A stretch of 64,000 nucleotides of DNA from an uncultured Eubacterium sp. (lineage in GTDB: Bacteria > Bacillota > Clostridia > Oscillospirales > Acutalibacteraceae). The position numbers and the translations under genes are program-made. Under the pieces are notes generated by a model. That model had not been told where the DNA came from. It did not search any database and saw only the letters and a program-made list of their open reading frames with translations. Positions 16,964-25,275 of this stretch are shown piece after piece. Location: the NCBI GenBank assembly GCA_934561395.1, contig CAKTGF010000004.1, forward strand, positions 224,397 through 288,396. The letters run 5' to 3'. Every line of letters starts with the position of its first letter. Within the stretch, counting starts at the first letter, position 1.

Positions 16964-18334
16964 ATGACAAAAATTATTGAGGCGGTATATAGCTTCCTTT
17001 GGGGCGATTTATTTACCGTTAATTTAAACGGCACTGTTATCGGCATACCGCTGCTTGTGCTCCTGCTGATACCGGCAGGTATATTTTTTACTGTAAGAAC
17101 AAGGTTTTTGCCTGTTCGCAAATTTCCGCAAATGATAAAGGCACTTACAGAAAAGAATGACAGTAAATCAAGTCTTTCCACCTTTCAAACCCTGATCGTA
17201 TCCACAGCCACAAGGGTTGGCATGGGCAATTTGGTGGGTGTTGTTGCCGCTGTATCATTGGGCGGCGCAGGTGCGGTATTTTGGATGTGGGTATCTGCTC
17301 TGCTGGGTGCGTCAACAGCCTACGCTGAGGGCACGCTTGCACAGCTCCACAAAAAGAAAGACGCACTTTACGGCGGCTACCACGGCGGCCCTGCCTATTA
17401 TATTCACGATTTTGTTGAGGAAAAACGAAAGAAGAAAATCAATAAATCCGCTTTTGCAATTTTATTTGCAATATTCGGGCTGATATGCTGGTGCGGCATA
17501 AGCCAGGTTATTTCAAACAGCGTTACCTCTGCCTTTGAAAACGCCTTTCACATTAAGCCCATTTACACAACAGTGGTTTTGGTTATTATTTCAGCCTTTA
17601 TTGTGCTTAGGAAAAACGCCACCGTTAAAACCCTTGATGTTATTGTGCCGATAATGGCGGTTGTGTATTTTGCAGTAACCGTTTTTATAATGGTTAAAAA
17701 CTTTAGGCTCATTCCATCTGTATTTGAAAGAATATTTCAGGAGGCCTTTGGCATAAGACAAATTGCAGGCGGCGGCTTTGGCGCAGTTTTGATGAACGGA
17801 ATAAAGCGAGGCCTATTTTCAAACGAGGCAGGCAGCGGCTCCGCCCCATGTGCGGCAGCTGCGGCAGAGGGCAAAAAGCCTGAAACTATCGGTATGGTTC
17901 AAGCCCTGGGCGTGCTTATTGACACAATAGTTATTTGCACCTGCACGGCAATGATTATTCTTTTGGTGCCTGAAAATGTTACAGGCTCACTGCAAGGTAT
18001 GGAGCTGCTGCAAACCGCAATGAACTACCACCTTGGCCCAATAGGAACATATTTTGTTGCAACAATTTTGTTTTTGTTCAGCTTTTCAACCTTCCTTGGA
18101 ATACTTTTTTACGCCCGTTCAAACGTATCATACCTTTGCGGCGAAAATTGGTGGAGCCAAACCTTATATAAAATAGTTGCCCTTGTAATGCTGTTTATCG
18201 GCGGACTCCAGGCATACACCGTGGTTTGGGATTTGGGCGATGTAGGCATAGGGCTTATGACTGTAATCAACCTGATAGTCCTTATTCCCATGAGTAAAGA
18301 GGCAATCGTACTTCTGGATGAAAAGAAAAAATAG
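16964..18334 (+). CDS. Na+:alanine/glycine symporter (AGCS family)
   Basis: A 456-aa membrane protein with about 10-11 helices. Family signatures are clear: GIFFTVRTRFLPVR near residue 40, STATRVGMGNLVGV, GAVFWMWVSALLGASTAYAE, and NEAGSGSAPCAAAAA-like FSNEAGSGSAPCAAAAAEG. It should take up alanine, glycine or a related amino acid with Na+. A ribosome site (AGAGAGGG) lies upstream of the ATG. It is a single gene with its own promoter and terminator; proximity to nanK is not evidence of sialate transport. Confidence 0.92.
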   Translation: MTKIIEAVYSFLWGDLFTVNLNGTVIGIPLLVLLLIPAGIFFTVRTRFLPVRKFPQMIKALTEKNDSKSSLSTFQTLIVSTATRVGMGNLVGVVAAVSLGGAGAVFWMWVSALLGASTAYAEGTLAQLHKKKDALYGGYHGGPAYYIHDFVEEKRKKKINKSAFAILFAIFGLICWCGISQVISNSVTSAFENAFHIKPIYTTVVLVIISAFIVLRKNATVKTLDVIVPIMAVVYFAVTVFIMVKNFRLIPSVFERIFQEAFGIRQIAGGGFGAVLMNGIKRGLFSNEAGSGSAPCAAAAAEGKKPETIGMVQALGVLIDTIVICTCTAMIILLVPENVTGSLQGMELLQTAMNYHLGPIGTYFVATILFLFSFSTFLGILFYARSNVSYLCGENWWSQTLYKIVALVMLFIGGLQAYTVVWDLGDVGIGLMTVINLIVLIPMSKEAIVLLDEKKK

Positions 18335-18346
18335 CAAATAGCATAT

Positions 18347-18379
18347 AAAAAAGTGTATTCTCATTGAGAATACACTTTT
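18347..18379. terminator. Bidirectional terminator between AGCS and rluB genes
   Basis: Stem AAAGTGTATTCTCA / TGAGAATACACTTT with a minimal loop, with A-tract left and T-tract right, between convergent genes. Confidence 0.88.
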
Positions 18380-18386
18380 ATTTTTA

Positions 18387-19139
18387 TTATCTGTTTGAGT
18401 TATCGCCGTGGCCTGCGGAGCGAAGCAGCTTTTTAATCTCCTGCTCTGACAATTCACGGTATTTGCCCTGTGGCAGCATGCCAAGCTTTAACGAGCCGAT
18501 TGAAACTCTTTTAAGCCTTGCTACCTCAAGCCCTTGGGATTCGCACATTTTGCGGATTTCTCTGTTCCTGCCCTCATGCAAAATAAATTCAAGAACAACT
18601 CTGTTTTCCTCGGTTGTGATAACCGTAACCTCTGCCGGGGCGGTTTTTCTGCCGTCTATTTCAATGCCGTTGCGAAGGTTATATAAAATTTCATCATCAA
18701 CAGCCGGGCGAACGGTTACACGGTAAACCTTTGCATATTCGTGTGAGGGGTGGGTCATGCAGTTTGTGAATGTGCCGTCGTTTGTTAAAATCAGCAGACC
18801 CTCGCTGTCCTTATCCAGCCTGCCTACGGGGTAAACCCTTTCCTCAATATCGGGGATTAAATCCATAACCGTTTTTCTGCCTAATTCGTCCGACACGGTG
18901 GTAACATAGCCCCTGGGTTTGTGCAGCATAATATAAACCATTTGTCTGTGCTTAACATTGGTCAGCTTTTGCTTGCCCACGGTTACCAAATCCTTGCGTG
19001 GGTTGATTTTTTGACCGATAACGGCAACATGGCCGTTAACCTTAACCTTGCCTGCTTTAATAAGCTCCTCGCTTTTTCTTCTGGAAGCAACTCCCTGCTC
19101 CGCCATAAATTTTTGTAATCTTACATCCTTATTTGCCAT
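18387..19139 (-). CDS. rluB: 23S rRNA pseudouridine synthase, RluB/RsuA type
   Basis: A 250-aa protein with an N-terminal S4 RNA-binding domain (RLQKFMAEQGVASRRKSEEL, residues 7-26) and a pseudouridine synthase domain. The catalytic Asp lies in the motif VGRLDKDSEGLLILTNDG (near residue 107), and the C-terminal motif is LHEGRNREIRKM. It isomerises a uridine in 23S rRNA (RluB class) or possibly 16S rRNA (RsuA class). The start lies 2 nt after the dacF stop with the ribosome site inside dacF, so the genes are coupled. The scpA-scpB-dacF-rluB order is common in Firmicutes. Confidence 0.92.
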   Translation of the reverse strand: MANKDVRLQKFMAEQGVASRRKSEELIKAGKVKVNGHVAVIGQKINPRKDLVTVGKQKLTNVKHRQMVYIMLHKPRGYVTTVSDELGRKTVMDLIPDIEERVYPVGRLDKDSEGLLILTNDGTFTNCMTHPSHEYAKVYRVTVRPAVDDEILYNLRNGIEIDGRKTAPAEVTVITTEENRVVLEFILHEGRNREIRKMCESQGLEVARLKRVSIGSLKLGMLPQGKYRELSEQEIKKLLRSAGHGDNSNR

Positions 19140-19141
19140 AA

Positions 19142-20167
19142 TTACTCCTTGACTGTTATATCAACTGTCTTTATTAATTTTCCGTTGCTGTAAAGCCTTA
19201 GACTGCCTACCCTGTCCCCCGAGGAAACGGGAGAATATATAAACGGATAGTAGTAGGCTCTTGCCTCAATATCCCCCAAACAGGTAACTGAATATTCGGC
19301 GCAGCATAAAACTTTTTTATTTTCCACACTGCCCACAAGGGGAATTTCATAATCCGCCGTTGAGGCATGGGTTTTGTATTTCTTTTTTGAATATTCCACA
19401 AGACGTGCATGGTCCTGCCAATCGTCGGGGGCGTTTAATGTAACCGCAATCACGGTGTTGCCCTTATAACGATATGCGCTTATAAGGCAACGGCCTGCCT
19501 TTTCGGTAAACCCGGTTTTTACACCCACAAATCCCTTATCGCTTGACAGCAGCCTGTTGTGGTTATATATTTTTTGCTTAACACCGCTGACGGTTATCTC
19601 CTCCGCCGACTTTGAGCAAATTGATAAAAACACCTTGTTTTCAACTGCAACACTGCTTAACAGTGCCATATCATATGCGGTTGAATGGTGGTTGCCCTCA
19701 TCAAGGCCGGAGGGAGTAACAAACGCCGTGTTTTTCATGCCTATTTGCTGTGCACGGCTGTTCATAAGTTCAACAAAGCCCTCAACGCTGCCACCAATAG
19801 TAAAAGCAATTGCGTTGGCTGCATCGTTGCCCGAGGCAAGCATAGCGCCTTTAATTAAATCAAGAAGGGTTATTTTATCCCCCACCTTTAAATAAAGCAT
19901 TGAGCCCTCAACGCCTGCAAGCATTTCCCGGGAAATAGTCACGGTTTTACCCAAATCATCGCTTTCGCAGGCAATAAGGCAGGTCATAATTTTAGTTGTT
20001 GACGCCATCGGGCGCTCTTCATAAGCGTTTTTCTCATAAAAAACAGTGCCGCTGCCGCTGTCAATCGCAATGGCAGAATAGGCGCTGACCCAAATATCAC
20101 TTGCGTAAGCATTAACAGGCACCGCAAGCAGCAGTGCACACAAAAGCGATAATATCCTCTTTAACAA
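19142..20167 (-). CDS. dacF: D-alanyl-D-alanine carboxypeptidase (DacF/PBP5 family)
   Basis: A 341-aa secreted S11 peptidase that trims the terminal D-Ala from peptidoglycan stem peptides. It has a Sec signal peptide ending near VNAYA, the active-site STTK (Ser56, Lys59), SGN (LASGNDAAN) and KTG (VGVKTGFTEKAG) motifs and a C-terminal beta domain. The start is TTG 20167 following AGGTGAT; the GTG at 20176 overlaps the ribosome site. That site is buried in a 10-bp hairpin (20171-20201). It lies between gerW and rluB, a sporulation-linked neighbourhood. Confidence 0.92.
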   Translation of the reverse strand: MLKRILSLLCALLLAVPVNAYASDIWVSAYSAIAIDSGSGTVFYEKNAYEERPMASTTKIMTCLIACESDDLGKTVTISREMLAGVEGSMLYLKVGDKITLLDLIKGAMLASGNDAANAIAFTIGGSVEGFVELMNSRAQQIGMKNTAFVTPSGLDEGNHHSTAYDMALLSSVAVENKVFLSICSKSAEEITVSGVKQKIYNHNRLLSSDKGFVGVKTGFTEKAGRCLISAYRYKGNTVIAVTLNAPDDWQDHARLVEYSKKKYKTHASTADYEIPLVGSVENKKVLCCAEYSVTCLGDIEARAYYYPFIYSPVSSGDRVGSLRLYSNGKLIKTVDITVKE

Positions 20168-20170
20168 AAT

Positions 20171-20201
20171 AATCACCTGCTATAAGAATATGCAGGTGAT
20201 T
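20171..20201 (-). promoter_or_regulatory. Hairpin sequestering the dacF ribosome-binding site
   Basis: AATCACCTGC (20171-20180) and GCAGGTGATT (20192-20201) form a perfect 10-bp stem with an 11-nt loop. On the minus strand the 3' arm contains AGGTGAT, the dacF Shine-Dalgarno, and is followed by a short AT-rich run. It may limit dacF translation, weakly terminate, or both. Confidence 0.65.
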
Positions 20202-20217
20202 AAGTTAATTATTATTC

Positions 20218-20619
20218 TTATTCAGTCTGAGCAGGCTTTTTCTCCTCAGCCTCATCCTTCTTTGCTGAAATAAGCTCAGTAAGCTTGTCAACAAGGTCAG
20301 GAATCATAGCGATTGCACGGTCGGCAGATGATGTGTAATTGTTAATTTGCATTAATCTGCAGTTGCCGTTTTGAATAACAATGAATGCAACAGGAGTGAT
20401 TGTGATTCCTCCGCCGCCTGCACCGCCGAAGAGCTCGCCGCCCTGCTTTGACGGAAGGTCGGTACCGCCTGATGTAAATCCGTAAGCAACCTTTGAAACA
20501 GGAATTAAGGTTGTGTCGCCTGTTGTCATAGGCTCGCCGATAATGGTCGAAACATCAACCATTTCACGCATTTTGTCAAGTGTGCTTTCCATAATTCTGT
20601 TAACTGGAGTTTCTTTCAT
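20218..20619 (-). CDS. gerW: GerW/YtfJ-family sporulation protein
   Basis: A 133-aa soluble protein of the YtfJ/GerW family, linked in Bacillus to spore formation and germination. Recognisable parts: the N-terminal IMESTLDKMREMVDVSTIIG, the glycine-rich centre ELFGGAGGGGITITPVAFIV and an acidic C-terminal helix (AKKDEAEEKKPAQTE). It follows the DUF2953 gene by 20 nt, the same pair as ytfI-ytfJ. Its presence suggests that the organism sporulates or descends from a sporulating ancestor. Confidence 0.92.
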   Translation of the reverse strand: MKETPVNRIMESTLDKMREMVDVSTIIGEPMTTGDTTLIPVSKVAYGFTSGGTDLPSKQGGELFGGAGGGGITITPVAFIVIQNGNCRLMQINNYTSSADRAIAMIPDLVDKLTELISAKKDEAEEKKPAQTE

Positions 20620-20639
20620 AATAACCTCTCCTTACATTA

Positions 20640-21410
20640 TTATTTATTTTTAATCAAATTAACTACAAATACCTTGCCGGCCTTAAGCAAAACCTTAACC
20701 AGCAAACCCACGCTTATACTGCCTATAAACTGAAATTCATATTCAGAGCGTGGAGCAATGAAATCGGGCTGAATGTAATCGTCATATTGGTCAACCTTCA
20801 TTCCGTTTAAAATAAAGCCTTTCATCGGGTAATAAATACCGCTAATTGAGCCGTATTTTTGTGCAATGTCGGAGGCGTCGCCCCCACCGATAATCATTTT
20901 AACATATAATGAGTAAATATGCAAACCTTTAATTAAAGTATTTATTGCAGAGCCCGCAGTTTGCAGCAGGTTTGTAATTAAAAGCATAATACCCACAATA
21001 CCGTCCTCATCAAGGACCTTTTTTATGTAATTGGGCTTTTCAGCCTTTTGCTTTTCTGCCTTTGGCTCGTTGTCGGCTGTATCATCTACCTTAACGGTTA
21101 CCTCAGGGCTGCTTTGTGCCTTAGCGCTCTCCTTTTTCTTTGGAGCGCTTTTCTTTTTACCGTCCCCCTTATTTTGGGGCTTATTCTCCTGCTTTGAGTC
21201 GTTATGCTCCTCAATAACATCGGCAGCCGCCTTTTCGGGGGCGATAATAAACGAAAGCAGCTTTGAAAGCTGAATATCCTTTTCAATAAACCAAACCCTG
21301 ATTTTGGTGCTCCAGCCGTTGTCAAAAACAATTGTAAATTCGGCTGATATTGAAAGAATTATGGCAAATAACACAACGATTACCGCCAAAATTATTAAAA
21401 ATACCTTCAT
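20640..21410 (-). CDS. DUF2953 (YtfI-like) membrane protein
   Basis: A 256-aa protein with one N-terminal helix (about 1-23), a Lys/Glu/Pro-rich low-complexity stretch (about 65-130), a hydrophobic or amphipathic middle and the family-like ending MKGFILNGMKVDQYDDYIQP. It fits DUF2953, whose members sit next to gerW. The ATG directly abuts the scpB stop (TAAATG) and uses a ribosome site inside scpB. Function is unknown; the neighbourhood points to the spore or cell envelope. Confidence 0.78.
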   Translation of the reverse strand: MKVFLIILAVIVVLFAIILSISAEFTIVFDNGWSTKIRVWFIEKDIQLSKLLSFIIAPEKAAADVIEEHNDSKQENKPQNKGDGKKKSAPKKKESAKAQSSPEVTVKVDDTADNEPKAEKQKAEKPNYIKKVLDEDGIVGIMLLITNLLQTAGSAINTLIKGLHIYSLYVKMIIGGGDASDIAQKYGSISGIYYPMKGFILNGMKVDQYDDYIQPDFIAPRSEYEFQFIGSISVGLLVKVLLKAGKVFVVNLIKNK

Positions 21411-22040
21411 TTAGCCCTCCTTGTCTTCAACCTTGGGTTGCAAAATCGAGTTTTTTATGTCATCCTTTTTTTCATCATCAAACAGTGAGGTTTGTGAGTC
21501 GTCCTTTGCGATGCTTTCAACCTCCTCGGTTTTGGGAAGCTCAGGTAAATCCTCAAGAGAATTCAGTGAAAAGCATCTTAAAAATCTGTCGGTAGTGCCG
21601 TAAATAAGCGGCCTGCCCGGCAAATCAAGCCTGCCCTTTTCCTCAATCAAGCCCTTTTGCACCAGTGATGAAATAGGGCCCGAGCAATCAACGCCCCTTA
21701 CCTGCTCAACAAACGAGCGTGTAACGGTTTTGTTATAGGCAATTATTGCCAAAACCTCAAATGCAGCGTTGCTAAGGGGTGTGTTTTTCTTAATTTCAAG
21801 CAGCTTTCTTACCTCTTCGCTGTGACATTCCCTTGTGCAAATTTGATATTTGTTATCAACCCTGATAAGCATTAAGCCTGACTCACGCTCATCATACATT
21901 GCGCTTAAATGCCCCAGCATTTTAGTTACTGTTTCAATGTCAATATCAAGCACCTCAGCAAGCTTTGCCGCCTCAACCGGGTCGCCGGAGGCAAAAAGCA
22001 TTGCTTCGAGTTTTGAAATAATATTGTCTGTTTTATTCAA
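21411..22040 (-). CDS. scpB: Segregation and condensation protein B
   Basis: A 209-aa winged-helix protein that joins ScpA and SMC in the bacterial condensin complex. ScpB features: LEAMLFASGDPVEAAKLAEV at the N-terminus, the central SNAAFEVLAIIAYNKTVTRS, VEQVRGVDC and GLIEEKGRLDLPGRPLIYGT. The last ~45 residues are a charged tail. The start overlaps the end of scpA by 8 nt, the usual coupled arrangement. Confidence 0.96.
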   Translation of the reverse strand: MNKTDNIISKLEAMLFASGDPVEAAKLAEVLDIDIETVTKMLGHLSAMYDERESGLMLIRVDNKYQICTRECHSEEVRKLLEIKKNTPLSNAAFEVLAIIAYNKTVTRSFVEQVRGVDCSGPISSLVQKGLIEEKGRLDLPGRPLIYGTTDRFLRCFSLNSLEDLPELPKTEEVESIAKDDSQTSLFDDEKKDDIKNSILQPKVEDKEG

Positions 22041-22752
22041 CGGTATCTACCTCGTTTATCATCTGAACAGATGGATTTTTCATATCTCCGTCAATGGAAA
22101 TTTTTTTGGTTTTTGCAAGCTCAAGAACCGCAAGAAAGGTTGCCACAATATCGCTTTTTGACTGTGCGCCCTCAAAAAGGTTTAAAAAGCTGACCTTTTT
22201 TCCGCTCCAAAGCTTACGCATAACCGTTCTGACCTTGGAGGCAACATTAACAAACTTTTTGGCAACAATTACTTTAAAGGAATCAATAGGTGGCGGCAGT
22301 CTGCGCATTGCCTTGCCTGCAACGCCTATATAAGCCTCCAGCAGCTCCTCTCCCTCATGAAAGCGCTCGTAATCGTAATTAACGAAGCCGCCCTGTGGAT
22401 TTCTCACAAATCTGCCAAAGCCCTCTGTTTGGTTGCTGAGCTTTTCAGCCATAAGCTTGCAGTCACGATACTCAATAAGCTCGCCTGTAAGCTCCTTTTT
22501 CAAAACCTCCGCCTCTTCGTGACGAGGTAATAACGACACTGTTTTTATGTAAATAAGACGAGCCGCCATTTCAAGAAAATCGCCGGCAACATCAAAGTCC
22601 GACTCCTCCATTTGGCGAACATAGTCTAAATACTGGTTAACAAGCTCAACTATCGGTATATCGTTAATATTCAATTTATGCTTGCTTATAAGGTGCAAAA
22701 GCAGGTCCATAGGGCCCTCAAACACCTCAAGCTTATAGGTTAAATTGTCCAT
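22033..22752 (-). CDS. scpA: Segregation and condensation protein A
   Basis: A 239-aa kleisin subunit of the SMC-ScpAB complex. Its start has the ScpA hallmark FEGPMDLLLHLISKHKLNIN followed by DIPIVELVNQYLDYV, and the C-terminal winged helix carries VATFLAVLELAKTKKISI. It acts on chromosome compaction and origin segregation. It is 8 nt downstream of the M50 protease gene and overlaps scpB. Confidence 0.96.
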   Translation of the reverse strand: MDNLTYKLEVFEGPMDLLLHLISKHKLNINDIPIVELVNQYLDYVRQMEESDFDVAGDFLEMAARLIYIKTVSLLPRHEEAEVLKKELTGELIEYRDCKLMAEKLSNQTEGFGRFVRNPQGGFVNYDYERFHEGEELLEAYIGVAGKAMRRLPPPIDSFKVIVAKKFVNVASKVRTVMRKLWSGKKVSFLNLFEGAQSKSDIVATFLAVLELAKTKKISIDGDMKNPSVQMINEVDTVE

Positions 22753-22760
22753 TTTTTATC

Positions 22761-23429
22761 CTAACCGAAAATCATATTTGGAATAATGCTGATAAAGTTG
22801 ATAAGAATGCCTGTAAGGAAAGATATAACCCCGTTTAACACGCCTGTTAAAAGCAGCACAAACAGTGCAATCATTACATATCTTTCATACTGCATATATT
22901 TGAAATAAGCCTTTGACGGCAACAAGCCTGCAAGGATTTTTGAGCCGTCAAGGGGCGGAATGGGCAGCAAATTGAAAACTGCCAGCATTACATTGATTTG
23001 AGCGGCGTATAAAAAGAAAAATGTTACCGCACTGCCAAAGGTGCTGTTTGAGATATAGGCATTGCAAATATAGAAAAGCCAAATTGAAACCCAGCCCATT
23101 AACAGGTTGGACATAGGGCCTGCCAAGGCGGTTAATGCCATGCCGCCCTTTGGATTCTTAAAATTTCTTGGGTTAACGGGCACCGGCTCTGCATAACCAA
23201 CGCCAACAAGCAAAAGCATAATTGTACCCAGCGGGTTCAAATGTGCAAGGGGGTTAAGGGTTAACCTGCCCTTTAGCTTTGCGGTATCGTCCCCAAGCCA
23301 ATATGCCACAAGGCCGTGGGAAAGCTCATGAATGGGTAAGCAGCAAAATACTACAAAGCACCTGGAAAGAACCGAAATGACAGCACCTAAATAGTTGCCG
23401 TCACGCATATAACTGAAAATTGAAAGCAT
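22761..23429 (-). CDS. Site-2-protease-family (M50) intramembrane metalloprotease
   Basis: A 222-aa membrane protein of the short YwhC-like M50B group. The zinc motif HELSH lies in LPIHELSHGLVAYWLGDD (near residue 34) and the third ligand in NLLPIPPLDGSKIL (near residue 155). About five to six helices are visible. A start at 23429 is backed by AGGTGAT. Placement just before scpA is frequent in Clostridia. Its substrates are unknown. Confidence 0.9.
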   Translation of the reverse strand: MLSIFSYMRDGNYLGAVISVLSRCFVVFCCLPIHELSHGLVAYWLGDDTAKLKGRLTLNPLAHLNPLGTIMLLLVGVGYAEPVPVNPRNFKNPKGGMALTALAGPMSNLLMGWVSIWLFYICNAYISNSTFGSAVTFFFLYAAQINVMLAVFNLLPIPPLDGSKILAGLLPSKAYFKYMQYERYVMIALFVLLLTGVLNGVISFLTGILINFISIIPNMIFG

Positions 23430-23465
23430 TTAATCACCTACAATAGAATAACATTAATTTTGAAT

Positions 23466-24287
23466 TTAAACAAGGTCTTTGGCAATTACAATTCTGTCAT
23501 TTTTATAAATATCCTGCTTAACCGTAATATCTTTAAAACCTGAAAGCACAGATTTAATATCATCGCCCTGCTCGTTGCCTATTTCAAGCAAAAGCACACC
23601 GTCGGGCTTAAGCCTTTTGCTGTATTTATCATTTATAATACGGTAAAAATCCAAGCCGTCCTCGCCGCCGTCAAGAGCAAGCATCGGCTCCATTTTAACC
23701 TCAGCCTGAAGGCTTTGCAAATCCCCTGTTTTTATATACGGCGGGTTTGAAATAATAATATCCGCCGTGGGTAAGTCAATATCATTATTTATATCATCAT
23801 TAACGGTAATAACATTATTAACATTATTTGCGTTTTTTAACAGATATGCAAAGGCATCCTCACTTTTTTCAACGCAATAAACCGTAGCGCCCTTAACTGC
23901 CTTGGCAACGCTTATGCCTATACAACCGCTGCCTGCACAAAGGTCATATATAATCGGGTTTTTATACTGTTTTGCAAATTTAATTGCGGTTTCTACAAGC
24001 TCCTCTGTTTCAGGCCGGGGTATCAAAACACCCTTGCCCACATAAAACTCGCTTTCGTAAAAATCCCATTTACCCAAAACATACTGTAGGGGCTCACCCT
24101 CCTTTAAACGCCAAAGGCATTTTGCCAGGCGGGAGGTTATAACCTCGTCGTTAATATGTGCGGCATAATCGCTGTTTTTTATTCCGCAAAGGCTGCACAC
24201 AAGGCACAGTGCCTTAAAATCATATTCGTCAACATTATTGTTTTTTAAAAAAACAACGCTGTAACTGTACGCTTCCTTTAATGTCAT
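23466..24287 (-). CDS. prmC: Peptide chain release factor N5-glutamine methyltransferase
   Basis: A 273-aa SAM-dependent methyltransferase that modifies the GGQ glutamine of release factors. N-terminal helical domain (about 1-85), SAM site IYDLCAGSGCIGISVAKAV, and the catalytic NPPYI in DIIISNPPYIKTGDL. The segment PLQYVLGKWDFYESEFYVG and PRPETEELVE are PrmC hallmarks. Its ATG overlaps the stop of the yqhQ-like gene by one base (TAATG). Confidence 0.95.
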   Translation of the reverse strand: MTLKEAYSYSVVFLKNNNVDEYDFKALCLVCSLCGIKNSDYAAHINDEVITSRLAKCLWRLKEGEPLQYVLGKWDFYESEFYVGKGVLIPRPETEELVETAIKFAKQYKNPIIYDLCAGSGCIGISVAKAVKGATVYCVEKSEDAFAYLLKNANNVNNVITVNDDINNDIDLPTADIIISNPPYIKTGDLQSLQAEVKMEPMLALDGGEDGLDFYRIINDKYSKRLKPDGVLLLEIGNEQGDDIKSVLSGFKDITVKQDIYKNDRIVIAKDLV

Positions 24288-25258
24288 TACTTAATTTCAT
24301 CGTCCTCGGGATTTTCTGTTATAACTGCCTTAATAGCCTCAATGCCGCACTCGATAATATCATCGTCCGGCTCCTTGGTAGTAATTCTCTGCATCCAAAG
24401 GCCGGGAGCGGATAAAATCCTTACAAGCAGGTTATCGTGCCTGCCTGCATAGCGGATAAATTCGTAGCCGATACCCATAATAATTGGAATAAGGGGCAGC
24501 TTTATAAGCATCCACAGCACCCTGTTTTGCTTTAATTCAGCAGGAACAAACAGTGAAAGAATTGTAACTGCAAGAATACTTAAAATAAGCATCACAAACA
24601 TAAAGCTTGTGCCGCATCTCGGATGAAATCTTGTGCATTTTTTAACGTTTTCAACTGTTAACTCCATACCGGATTCGTAGCAGGCAATTGATTTATGCTC
24701 CGCACCGTGGTATTTAAACAGCCTTTTCATATCCTTCATTTGAGAAACCAAATACATATACAAAACAAAGATAATTATTTTAATTACGCCCTCAAATGTG
24801 CCCTGCCAGGGGGTAAGCTTTAAATCAGCCCAGCTGTTAAGGCGGTTAAACATAAGCACAGGAAGATAAAAGAATATTACAAATGCCAAGGCAAAGCCCA
24901 AAAGGCTCGCAATAAACATCAGCATATCCATAAATTTATCCCCAAGCTTATTGGTTATCCACTTTTCAAATTTAGACATTTCGGCCTCCTCAATGTCCTC
25001 CATACCCGATACCTGGGCGGAATACATAAGGGTTTTGTAGCCTAAAATCATGGATTCGATAAAATTAACTATTCCCCTGATAACGGGAATGTTGAAAAAC
25101 TTGCATTTATCCCTTAAATGCTTAACATCGTGGTATTCTGTTAAAATAGAGCCCTCCGGTGTTCTTACGGCAGTTGCTATGCCCCTGGGGCCCTGCATCA
25201 TAACACCTTCAATTAAGGCTTGACCGCCCACCGATGTTTTATGTGTTTTCTTCGGCAT
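24287..25258 (-). CDS. DUF1385 (YqhQ-like) membrane protein
   Basis: A 323-aa protein of the DUF1385 family. The start VGGQALIEGVMMQGP and the centre KYHGAEHKSIACYESG with HPRCGTSFMF are the family signature, including conserved His and Cys residues. About five helices are visible. Function is unknown; DUF1385 genes often sit beside prmC and prfA/rpmE in Firmicutes. Here it is 17 nt downstream of the histidine kinase gene. Confidence 0.93.
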   Translation of the reverse strand: MPKKTHKTSVGGQALIEGVMMQGPRGIATAVRTPEGSILTEYHDVKHLRDKCKFFNIPVIRGIVNFIESMILGYKTLMYSAQVSGMEDIEEAEMSKFEKWITNKLGDKFMDMLMFIASLLGFALAFVIFFYLPVLMFNRLNSWADLKLTPWQGTFEGVIKIIIFVLYMYLVSQMKDMKRLFKYHGAEHKSIACYESGMELTVENVKKCTRFHPRCGTSFMFVMLILSILAVTILSLFVPAELKQNRVLWMLIKLPLIPIIMGIGYEFIRYAGRHDNLLVRILSAPGLWMQRITTKEPDDDIIECGIEAIKAVITENPEDDEIK

Positions 25259-25275
25259 ATAAGCGCCCTTTCTGC

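Noticed and set aside
16964..18334. AGCS symporter as the sialic-acid transporter of the nan cluster
   Set aside because: Family features point to small amino acids, and a terminator and a separate promoter divide it from nanK.
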